NCBI GenBank assembly: GCA_019241095.1
Contig: JAFAXJ010000587.1
Coordinates: forward strand, 1-9,287
Length of the DNA stretch: 9,287 nt
Direction of reading: 5' to 3'
DNA from: Verrucomicrobiota bacterium
Lineage (GTDB): Bacteria > Verrucomicrobiota > Verrucomicrobiia > Chthoniobacterales > JAFAMB01
The position numbers and the translations under genes are program-made. Shown in pieces: positions 1 to 6,471 of the stretch. Every line of letters begins with the position of its first letter. Position 1 is the stretch's first letter. The notes under the pieces were generated by a model, which was given only the letters and a program-made list of their open reading frames with translations, made no database searches and was not told the DNA's origin.

Positions 1-72
1 GAATGTACGTGAGTCAGAGAAAACGGTTCTTATCTAGCGATGGTTTTCAGATCCTCTTCCAGAGCGGCCCTT

Positions 73-687
73 TCAGGTGCGATGTTGCCATGCCGGATGA
101 TCTCTGATCAGGGCGAGTCCTTGCATTGTCAGGGTTTTGCCGGGCTCGATCCGAGGCCACGGAGAAGCTCCTGACGGGTGAGGCAACGGCACTAAGTCGA
201 ATTTTCTACCAAATTTCTCTACTGGAAAAATTTTACCTACTAAATCGATCAGAGGAGGCAATTCGCCCAGAAAACGAGCTATCGCAAGCTTACCGACGGC
301 GATGATCAACTCCGGTGAGAGGGTTATGATCTCCTTTTGGAGCCATCTGCCACATCTCTCTATCTCATCTTTGTCTGGCACCCGATCGCCGCCATTGGCG
401 TTCTTACCTGGAAAACATCTGCACACTGCTGCCATATAAACTGTCTTGCGAAATTCCTCCTCAGAAACGCCTGCTTGGCTCTCAAACCACTTGAACATCG
501 CCTTCCCAGCCGTCCAGGCAAAAGGGCGTTGCAGAACCGGCTCTTTATCGCCGGGCGCCTGGCCAACTAACATGACTCTGCTAACCACCGGACCCCCCGA
601 TACTGGCGTGGACCGCATCAGTGGGCACAAACGGCAAGTTTGCAAATTCCGAATATGCTCTTCGAGCAGAGCTGATTTACTCACCAT
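73..687 (-). CDS. Uracil-DNA glycosylase family protein (family 4-like, probable Fe-S)
   Basis: Likely a DNA repair glycosylase that removes uracil, or another deaminated base, from DNA in the cytoplasm. The 204-residue length is normal for family 4 enzymes. Motif 1 is GQAPGDKE (residues 42-49), followed by RPFAWTAGK (54-62), which matches the family 4 pattern GEAPGxxE...PFxGxAG but with Gln in place of the first Glu. Motif 2 is HPSGAS (170-175), like the HPS motif of the superfamily. Cysteines C18 and C21 (CxxC), C89/C91 and C112 could ligate a 4Fe-4S cluster as in family 4, although the spacing between the last two is somewhat longer than I expect. The ATG start has an AGGGG stretch about 12 bases upstream. 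It lies 41 bases downstream of the sugar kinase gene and is probably co-transcribed with it, with no obvious functional link. The superfamily is secure, the exact substrate is not. Confidence 0.88.
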   Translation of the reverse strand: MVSKSALLEEHIRNLQTCRLCPLMRSTPVSGGPVVSRVMLVGQAPGDKEPVLQRPFAWTAGKAMFKWFESQAGVSEEEFRKTVYMAAVCRCFPGKNANGGDRVPDKDEIERCGRWLQKEIITLSPELIIAVGKLAIARFLGELPPLIDLVGKIFPVEKFGRKFDLVPLPHPSGASPWPRIEPGKTLTMQGLALIRDHPAWQHRT

Positions 688-728
688 ACGTGCAAGAATT
701 CCCCTCTTGTCAGGGAACAGAATGATCT

Positions 729-2252
729 TCAGGAATGTACTTTCGCAAGCGAGTCAAGCCGATCCCAGAATCGACCGGAGGTTTCGTAGACATCGTCGAA
801 TAAACTTTGCAAACCACGGTATCGTTCCACCCAGACCGGATTTGGCAGAATCTCAGCGTCGTATTGCACTAGCAGAGAGACAGCTTCCTGAAGACCGGGA
901 AAGATTCCTGCGCCGACGCCGGCAAGAATCGCACAGCCAAGAACGCCGCATTCGGGTTCCGCAGGAGTAAGGATCGGGCATTCATAAATACTCGCCTTAA
1001 TTTCCAGCCATAAACGGGTTTTCGCACCTCCACCGCCCGCGACTATTTTGTCCAGCGTATTGCCTCGGGATTTCATGATTTCGATGTTCCGGCGAGAAGC
1101 AAAAGCAACACCTTCCATTACAGCGCGGTGAAGCTGGCTCAGACCATGACTACTAGTCAGTCCAAAGAATTGGGCGCGCGAATTGGTCCTGCTGCCCAGC
1201 CTCTCGCCATTCAGATAGGGCAGAAATAAGAGATCAGCCGCTCCAGGAAGTGCACTTTCTGCCAACTGTACAATCTGTTCATAACTGTACGAATTTTCAT
1301 GAAAGGCCCGTCGTGCCCACCGCATCGCGTCACCTCCGGCATCGAGTATCGTAAAAGCAGACCATCCGCCCGCGATGCCTTCCACGTTCGTAATGATGGG
1401 ATCAAGCACTGGCTCTTCGGTGATCAGCGTAATGAGAGTCGAGGTACCTGTGATGTCTGAACCAATACCAGGTTTGGTAACACCGGACCCCAAAAGGGCC
1501 ACGGGAAAATCGCCTGCACCTGCTGTCACTGGAGTTCCGGCCTGGAGCCCGGTGATGCTTGCTGCCTCGTCCGAGACAACTCCAATCAACTCAGATGCGT
1601 CAACAAGACGCGGTAGTTTTTCCAGGTCCAGTTCGAGCATATCAACAACTTTCTTGCTCCAGTTCCGGCTCTGGACATCAAGCAAATAGCTGGAAGAGGC
1701 TTCACAGAGATCGATAGCACGCTCGCCTGTAAGCATGAAATTGATGTAATCTTTAGGCATCAACACTGTCCGACACGCCTCGTAACTTCTCGGTTCGTTC
1801 CGCTTGATCCAGACAAGTTTAAACGCCGGCCAGGCTACAGTCGGCGGATTAGCTAAGATTGGCAGCAAAGCTTCTGCGTCATGCTGCTTCGAGAATTGAT
1901 CCACGATTTCCCGCGTCCGTTTGTCGTTCCAAAGAGGGACCTCGGACAACACCAGCTCGCCATCGTCATCGATCAAGACAGTGGCATGCATCTGACCGCA
2001 AGCGGCTATACCTGCAATTCGACGCGGCGCATCTTCAACCTTTCCAACTACACTGCGGATACTCTCAATGGCACCGGCCCACCAAATGCTCGGACTCTGC
2101 TGTGACCACCCGAATTGTGGAACGATCTGATCGTGTGCTTGTGCTGCAAAGGCAATCGCCTCACCCCTGAATGTAACCAATGCAGCGCGAACGCTTCCGG
2201 TTCCAACGTCAATCGCGAGCAAAAGATCTTTATCTTTGTATACGGTTGACAT
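729..2252 (-). CDS. FGGY-family carbohydrate kinase, xylulokinase (XylB)-like
   Basis: Predicted cytoplasmic ATP-dependent sugar kinase of the FGGY family, 507 residues (xylulokinases are about 480-510). The N-terminal phosphate-binding stretch AIDVGTGSVRAAL is at 13-25. GQMHA (86-90) and LWNDKRT (107-113) match the xylulokinase-type sugar-binding region. GAGDFPVALLGSG (245-257) carries the probable catalytic base Asp248, and ITGTST (267-272) is a further nucleotide-region motif. The second domain has YLNGERLG (346-353), FFGLTSSHG (362-370), RAVMEGVAFA (376-385), GGGGAKTRLW (406-415) and a CGVLGCAILAG tail (435-445). The loop after GER reads LGSRTNSRAQ where E. coli XylB has a TPH-containing sequence, so the substrate may not be D-xylulose. 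The start is the ATG with GGAG 10 bases upstream. It is the first gene of a minus-strand pair with the glycosylase gene and is divergent from the UlaG-like gene. Family certain, sugar unknown. Confidence 0.9.
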   Translation of the reverse strand: MSTVYKDKDLLLAIDVGTGSVRAALVTFRGEAIAFAAQAHDQIVPQFGWSQQSPSIWWAGAIESIRSVVGKVEDAPRRIAGIAACGQMHATVLIDDDGELVLSEVPLWNDKRTREIVDQFSKQHDAEALLPILANPPTVAWPAFKLVWIKRNEPRSYEACRTVLMPKDYINFMLTGERAIDLCEASSSYLLDVQSRNWSKKVVDMLELDLEKLPRLVDASELIGVVSDEAASITGLQAGTPVTAGAGDFPVALLGSGVTKPGIGSDITGTSTLITLITEEPVLDPIITNVEGIAGGWSAFTILDAGGDAMRWARRAFHENSYSYEQIVQLAESALPGAADLLFLPYLNGERLGSRTNSRAQFFGLTSSHGLSQLHRAVMEGVAFASRRNIEIMKSRGNTLDKIVAGGGGAKTRLWLEIKASIYECPILTPAEPECGVLGCAILAGVGAGIFPGLQEAVSLLVQYDAEILPNPVWVERYRGLQSLFDDVYETSGRFWDRLDSLAKVHS

Positions 2253-2521
2253 AATTTCCGCACTCCGGAGCCATTCTTAAGCCTTACTCAAGCGGGCCCG
2301 CGAAGTCACGGTTTTATGCCTCGAAGCAGTATTGTTCATTCTTCACATTCAGTGAACTTCCGGAGCGTGCTGTGTTCCATTGATTTTCATGAATTGAAGC
2401 CTCTTGTTTTTGCAATTGGGGGTGTTACAGGAGATCACGCCCTGAACTGCTCCTTTCGTCGATCAAAGGCGTGCTCTCACAATGGGGAATGTTGTAAATT
2501 CCGCCGCTAACGATTCTAAAG
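2253..2521. promoter_or_regulatory. Divergent intergenic region between kinase and UlaG-like gene
   Basis: This 269-base region separates two divergently transcribed genes and should contain both promoters. I found no convincing pair of -35/-10 boxes. It does contain short palindromes: CTCCGGAG at 2263-2270 (its CTCC half is the GGAG of the kinase ribosome binding site), TTCAC-n5-GTGAA at 2342-2356, and TTCATGAA at 2387-2394. The 7-mer TCCGGAG recurs at about 2359-2365. These could be operator sites for a sugar-responsive regulator, but short palindromes also arise by chance. No regulator gene is present in the window. Confidence 0.4.
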
Positions 2522-3415
2522 ATGCCTTTGAGCGCTGAGATATTCGCCGGACCTCTTGATCGTGAATGGCAAAAGGACTCTCCTGATGTTTCTTTATTTT
2601 GGCTGGGGCAGGCCGGGTTTGCCGTAAAGGTTGGGCCACTCAGATTCCTGATTGACCCATACCTCTCCGATTCGTTAGCTCGGAAATATACTGGGACGGC
2701 TCTCCCGCATGAGAGAATGATGGCGGCTCCTATTCGGCCTGAACAGTTAGGCCCGATAAATTATGTTTTCTGCACTCATCGACATGGCGACCACATGGAC
2801 CCAGAGACCATCTCCGCTCTCGCTGAGCGTAATTCTGATCTTCGGGTGATTGTGCCTACTCCCGAGATGGGACATGCAGCTTCTTTGAATATTCCCAAAA
2901 ATTGCCTTCTCGGCGCAGAAGCTGATACGCTGATGAGCTTGGACGGGGGACTGTCTATCAACCCTCTGCCCAGCGCCCATGAAGAGTTTAGGACGGACGA
3001 AAATGGTGCTCACCACTTTCTCGGATACGTTTTCCAGATCGGTGGCTTAGCCGTTTACCACTCGGGCGATACGATTCCGTATGACGGATTGAGAGAACGC
3101 CTAGAGCGCAAAAAAATCGCGCTGGCTCTTTTGCCGGTTAACGGCCGAGATCCGATGAGGCGTCGTCACGGGATCCCTGGCAATTTTCATTTGCAAGAGG
3201 CGATCCAGCTCTGCATCGATTGTAAAATAATGGCTATGATAGGCCATCATTTTGGCATGTTCGAATTCAACACCGTCCTCCCGGAGCTTATAGACAAAGC
3301 AGGCGCCGAGCAAAGTGACGTCACGGTAATGAGGGCGCAACTCAAAGTTCGTTATGGGTTAGGCGTACCCTGTGCGCGGGAATCAAATCACAACCACTTT
3401 TTCCGTCTGAAATAA
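2522..3415 (+). CDS. MBL-fold metal-dependent hydrolase, UlaG-like (COG2220 type)
   Basis: Cytoplasmic metallo-hydrolase of the metallo-beta-lactamase fold, 297 residues, with no signal peptide or membrane segment. The family includes UlaG, the L-ascorbate-6-phosphate lactonase. Metal-binding motifs are in order: LGQAG (28-32), THRHGDHMD (85-93, the HxHxDH signature with H86, H88, D90, H91), SAHE (151-154, H153), HSGDT (180-184, D183) and GHHFGMFEFNT (241-251). LPVNGRD (204-210) followed by PGN (219-221) is typical of UlaG-like proteins and not of true beta-lactamases. The ATG start has only a weak ribosome binding site (TAAAG directly before it), and a stop codon at 2495-2497 in the same frame excludes a much longer protein. 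It is the only plus-strand gene, divergent from the sugar kinase, which hints at a lactone or phosphosugar substrate. The last 28 bases overlap the 3' end of corA on the other strand. Family strong, substrate unknown. Confidence 0.9.
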   Translation: MPLSAEIFAGPLDREWQKDSPDVSLFWLGQAGFAVKVGPLRFLIDPYLSDSLARKYTGTALPHERMMAAPIRPEQLGPINYVFCTHRHGDHMDPETISALAERNSDLRVIVPTPEMGHAASLNIPKNCLLGAEADTLMSLDGGLSINPLPSAHEEFRTDENGAHHFLGYVFQIGGLAVYHSGDTIPYDGLRERLERKKIALALLPVNGRDPMRRRHGIPGNFHLQEAIQLCIDCKIMAMIGHHFGMFEFNTVLPELIDKAGAEQSDVTVMRAQLKVRYGLGVPCARESNHNHFFRLK

Positions 3416-4461
3416 ACTATCATCGAAACAGCAATGATCAGCATGACCAGCAGCACCGTAGGGTAAGCGTAAGGAAGCTCGAGTTCCGGAAGGTTAAATG
3501 GACTCGCTTTCGGGTCGAAATTCATCCCGTAAATGCTGGCGATGAACGTCAGCGGAATGAAAATCGTAATCACTATGGTCAGCACCCGCATGACTTCGTT
3601 TGTACGCATGCTGATGCTGGACAGATAGAGGTCCATGGCGTTCGTGGTTGCTTCCCTGAAATTTTCCACGAGATCTAAGATAATCACCGTATGATCATGA
3701 CAATCGCGATAAAACGGTTTGCTGCGCTTCGAGATCAGGCCACTTTCATCTCGCGTCAAACGCCCGAGAATATCCCGTTGAGGCCAGATACTTCTTCGAA
3801 TTTGCGAAATCGTTCTCCTAAAATCGTGAAGCTCTCGAAGGTGTTCTCGAGTCGGATGATCAAGCAGTTTTTCCTGCAAATCTTCCATAAAATCGACCAT
3901 TGAATCGACGATCGGAAAATAATTATCAATGACGGCGTCTATTAATGTGTACGCAAGATAATCTGATTTCATAAAACGCAGGTTGCCCCCTCCCTCGCGT
4001 ATTCGCCGTCGGACCGGGTCAAAAACATCTTTACCACGGTTTTCTTGAACAGTAAGCACAAAATTCCTGCCTAAAAGCAGGCTCACCTGTTCTACAAGCA
4101 ATTCTTCATCCTTATCTTTGTAGATCATGTGAAGCAGGACAAAAAACTGCTCATCAAATTCGTCAAGTTTCGGCCGCTGACCAGTATTCAACATGTCCTG
4201 CAACGCAAGAGGATGAATCCGGAGATATGCGCCTAACTGCTTCAGGAACTCTGCATCTCCGAGTCCAGTTATATTGATCCAGCTAACTTGATCGTTGTTG
4301 AGGCAATCGGCCAGGTTTTCAACTTCTTCGATTTTTCGCTCCTCCAAATGATGGGCGTCATATTCTATCAAGGAGATTGCGGGTTTCTGTCCCTGCGGTG
4401 TTGATGGAATGGCCAGCGTAGCTGGAGCACTCCCGGGCTGATGATTGCGCAGCTTCTGCAT
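3388..4461 (-). CDS. corA: CorA-type magnesium/cobalt transport protein
   Basis: Inner-membrane divalent cation channel of the CorA/MIT family, which forms a homopentamer and admits Mg2+ (also Co2+ or Ni2+). The 357 residues include a soluble alpha/beta N-terminal domain (about 30-170), a long helical stalk (about 175-290) and two C-terminal membrane segments (about 293-311 and 333-351). The diagnostic YGMNF signature is at 311-315, right after the first membrane segment. The short periplasmic loop carries PELELPYAYP (325-334), and the protein ends in a basic FRRKKWL tail, as is usual for the family. The first 28 residues are a non-conserved-looking Pro/Ala/Gln-rich extension. The start is supported by a strong GGAGG site nine bases upstream, embedded in the last codons of the small membrane protein gene 3 bases away. 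It is the last gene of the minus-strand run, convergent with the UlaG-like gene. Confidence 0.96.
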   Translation of the reverse strand: MQKLRNHQPGSAPATLAIPSTPQGQKPAISLIEYDAHHLEERKIEEVENLADCLNNDQVSWINITGLGDAEFLKQLGAYLRIHPLALQDMLNTGQRPKLDEFDEQFFVLLHMIYKDKDEELLVEQVSLLLGRNFVLTVQENRGKDVFDPVRRRIREGGGNLRFMKSDYLAYTLIDAVIDNYFPIVDSMVDFMEDLQEKLLDHPTREHLRELHDFRRTISQIRRSIWPQRDILGRLTRDESGLISKRSKPFYRDCHDHTVIILDLVENFREATTNAMDLYLSSISMRTNEVMRVLTIVITIFIPLTFIASIYGMNFDPKASPFNLPELELPYAYPTVLLVMLIIAVSMIVYFRRKKWL

Positions 4462-4464
4462 AAC

Positions 4465-4689
4465 TTATCTCCTCCCTTCCCAAAGAGCGGCATCCAGACA
4501 TGCAAGAAAATGTCCGATCCAGCCGAAAAAACCAAAAGTAACAATCCAAAGGCAGGAAGTCAGAACAAAATAAAAAAGAGCTGCTGTTACTCTTCCTTGC
4601 GCAAGTTGGCCTAATCCAGGCAGAAAAAAACTTGCTAATGCGGCCAAAACATTACCTAGCGTGCCGCGACCCTCAAACGAGCCTTTCAT
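4465..4689 (-). CDS. Small membrane protein, tandem paralogue 2 (PGLGQL-QGR family)
   Basis: Predicted 74-residue inner-membrane protein of unknown function. A first hydrophobic segment (about 12-27) runs into the motif PGLGQLAQGR (24-33), then a second membrane segment (about 35-57), then GHFLACLDAALW (59-70) and a basic end. The two-helix layout with a GLGQ-QGR turn resembles TM2-domain proteins, but I cannot assign it firmly. It is clearly paralogous to the 67-residue product encoded just upstream: most residues are shared from GNV to the C-terminal DAA-W, with a three-residue difference near FGF. The ATG start has only a weak GGGG stretch upstream. The gene follows its paralogue by 56 bases and ends 3 bases before corA, so it probably lies in the htrA-corA transcription unit. 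A membrane stress or ion-related role is possible from context only. Confidence 0.8.
   Translation of the reverse strand: MKGSFEGRGTLGNVLAALASFFLPGLGQLAQGRVTAALFYFVLTSCLWIVTFGFFGWIGHFLACLDAALWEGRR
4468..4476 (-). promoter_or_regulatory. Strong Shine-Dalgarno site for corA
   Basis: On the minus strand this reads GGGAGGAGA, with the GGAGG core nine bases before the corA ATG. It is formed by the last three sense codons (Gly-Arg-Arg) of the upstream small membrane protein gene. It fixes the corA start and suggests coupled translation of the two genes. Confidence 0.75.
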
Positions 4690-4745
4690 GTATTATTAAC
4701 CCCGAGTTGGATTAACTTCGCTTGTTAAGCTTGGGTACAAAATAT

Positions 4746-4949
4746 TTATCGATGCGGCGACTTCCAGCGAGCTGCATCAATGCATGAGAACAGATGTCCG
4801 AGCCAACCTAAAAGTATAAGCCAGAGCAGACTTGTGATCACAAAATGAAAAATTGCCGCCAGCACCCGACCCTGAACCAACTGCCCTAAGCCGGGGATAA
4901 AAAAGCTCACCAGCGCCGCGATAACATTTCCAGAGGAACCTTGACTCAT
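4746..4949 (-). CDS. Small membrane protein, tandem paralogue 1 (PGLGQL-QGR family)
   Basis: Predicted 67-residue inner-membrane protein of unknown function. It starts MSQGSSGN, has a first hydrophobic segment (about 8-20), the motif PGLGQLVQGR (19-28), a second membrane segment (about 30-50), and GHLFSCIDAARW (51-62). It matches the neighbouring 74-residue protein over almost its whole length, so the two arose by tandem duplication. I chose the ATG at 4947-4949 because it aligns with the start region of the paralogue. An in-frame TTG at 4971-4973, overlapping the protease stop codon as TTGA, would add eight residues (75 aa) but has no purine-rich site upstream. Neither start has a good ribosome binding site, so translation may depend on coupling to the upstream protease gene. 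Function unknown. Confidence 0.78.
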   Translation of the reverse strand: MSQGSSGNVIAALVSFFIPGLGQLVQGRVLAAIFHFVITSLLWLILLGWLGHLFSCIDAARWKSPHR

Positions 4950-4969
4950 AAGTTGGTAAGCTAGCAGGA

Positions 4970-6457
4970 TCAACCAGGAGGGATAATAACAAAAGAGCGT
5001 TGCCGATCACGAGCAATCCCAAGAACGATTGGCTGATCGGAGTCTAGCTGATTTACAATTTGTAGGAAGTCGCGGGTGCCAGAAACATGCCTTCGATTAA
5101 CCTCTTCGATGACATCTCCGGGCCTGATCTCTTGAATAGCCGGCGAGTTGGGTGAAACCGAGGTGACGATGACGCCGGTGATATTCGGAGGTATGTTTGC
5201 TTCGGCTCGCAATCTTGGCGTTATATCCTGCACTTCGACTCCAGCCAGAGCCGAGCCGGACGGTGTGACTGGGCCGCTGGGCACCGGTTGCGGACGAATA
5301 AGCTTTGCCGAAGCTTCAGCCGGCTGCTCAGCAACCTCGGCTGTCACCGTCAAACCTTTACCGTCGCGAATCAAGTCTATCTCTAATTGTGATCCGACGT
5401 CTGATTCAGAAATTCGGTTCGACAACGATAACGGATCCTTGATCTCGTATCCGTTTACTTTTCGAATGACGTCTCCTCGAATTATCCCGGCTTTTTCAGC
5501 GGGCGAACCCGGCGAGACATCAGTAACCAATGCCCCACGCGCAGTTTGAAGTTTAAATTGTTCAGCAATATCCTGGTTTACCGCCTGTATACCTACCCCC
5601 AGGTAACCCCTTATAACTCGGCCCTTAGAGATAATACTGTTCATCGCTCGCTTGACCACATTGGAAGGTATGGCGAACCCGATTCCCTGATTGCCGCCAG
5701 ACTCCGAGTAAATGGCAGTGTTGATGCCTATTAACTCGCCTCTAATATTGACCAGCGGACCTCCTGAATTGCCCGGGTTGATTGCGGTATCGGTCTGGAA
5801 AAATTCGACCGAGCTATCATTGATTGCGCGCCTGTCCTTCGCGCTGATGATGCCCTGGCTCACGCTCTCCTCCAAACCGAATGGGTTACCGATCGCCATC
5901 ACGATTTCTCCTACCCTCACCTTGTCAGAATCACCAATGGGCAGCGGTACTACATTCGGCAGGTTGATTTTCAAGACTGCGACATCTATCTGAGGGTCTG
6001 AGCCGACGATTTTGGCTTTTGCTTCCCGGCCGTCATTGAGTTGAACCGTGACATCGTCGGTCTCGTTCAAGACGTGATTATTAGTTACGATATGACCCTC
6101 TTTAGAAACGATCACTCCTGATCCGAGCGAAGTCACTTTCTGCTCAGTCGGATTACCTCCGAATCTATGGCCAAAAAAAAGATCTAAGGGGTCAAGCGGC
6201 ATTCGCCGGGTCATGGTCTTTGTCGTCGTTATACTGACCACGCTCGGGATAGTGGCCGTTGTTAGCTTTGTGTACTCCTCGTCAAGCCGTTGAAGAACGT
6301 CGATGGAGCCGAGATCCAGACTTGCTTTATCTGCGGGAGTAAATTTCTCCACTTTGGGCTGTAAAACGAGCGGCTGGCGCGCTTGCCAGACGTAAATGAG
6401 AGAAATTGTCAAAGCAAGCAGCAAGACGAAAACTAAAAATTTCAGAAAGCTCTTCAT
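4970..6457 (-). CDS. HtrA/DegQ-family serine protease with two PDZ domains
   Basis: Envelope quality-control serine protease of the Do/HtrA family (S1C), 495 residues, which degrades or refolds misfolded exported proteins. A hydrophobic N-terminal segment (about 5-24) lacks a clear AxA cleavage site, so it may be a membrane anchor with the protease in the periplasm. The trypsin-like domain spans about 65-280, with the catalytic triad His128 (TNNHVL), Asp158 (DPQIDVAVL) and Ser231 (NPGNSGGPL). The loop before GSGV is short, more like DegQ/DegS than DegP. PDZ1 covers about 283-375 (GYLGVGIQ at its start), followed by a Pro/Ser-rich linker (about 376-403). PDZ2 covers about 405-490 and is a shorter, more divergent copy. 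The ATG is preceded by an AGGTG ribosome binding site that overlaps the recG stop codon, and the gap to recG is 12 bases. It could be called degQ or mucD, but the orthology is not resolved here. Confidence 0.94.
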   Translation of the reverse strand: MKSFLKFLVFVLLLALTISLIYVWQARQPLVLQPKVEKFTPADKASLDLGSIDVLQRLDEEYTKLTTATIPSVVSITTTKTMTRRMPLDPLDLFFGHRFGGNPTEQKVTSLGSGVIVSKEGHIVTNNHVLNETDDVTVQLNDGREAKAKIVGSDPQIDVAVLKINLPNVVPLPIGDSDKVRVGEIVMAIGNPFGLEESVSQGIISAKDRRAINDSSVEFFQTDTAINPGNSGGPLVNIRGELIGINTAIYSESGGNQGIGFAIPSNVVKRAMNSIISKGRVIRGYLGVGIQAVNQDIAEQFKLQTARGALVTDVSPGSPAEKAGIIRGDVIRKVNGYEIKDPLSLSNRISESDVGSQLEIDLIRDGKGLTVTAEVAEQPAEASAKLIRPQPVPSGPVTPSGSALAGVEVQDITPRLRAEANIPPNITGVIVTSVSPNSPAIQEIRPGDVIEEVNRRHVSGTRDFLQIVNQLDSDQPIVLGIARDRQRSFVIIPPG

Positions 6458-6466
6458 TAGATATTA

Positions 6467-6471
6467 CACCT
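6467..6471 (-). promoter_or_regulatory. Ribosome binding site of the HtrA-like gene
   Basis: On the minus strand this is AGGTG, nine bases before the protease ATG, sharing bases with the TAG stop codon of recG (TAGGTG). It supports the chosen protease start and close translational linkage to recG. Confidence 0.6.

Noticed and set aside
446..970. Plus-strand 174-codon ORF across the glycosylase start and kinase end
   Set aside because: It is antisense to two well-supported genes, and its Arg-rich low-complexity translation is typical of a shadow frame.
2316..2510. Plus-strand 64-codon ORF in the intergenic region before the UlaG-like gene
   Set aside because: It has no ribosome binding site, an odd Ser/His/Cys/Arg-rich composition, no recognisable motif, and occupies the expected promoter region of the divergent genes.
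4720..4730. Possible hairpin GCTT-GTT-AAGC between the two small membrane protein genes
   Set aside because: Four-base arms with no following T-run are too weak for a terminator, and the genes on both sides look co-transcribed.
5148..5549. Plus-strand 133-codon ORF
   Set aside because: It lies entirely opposite the PDZ region of the HtrA-like gene and shows no domain. It is a shadow frame.
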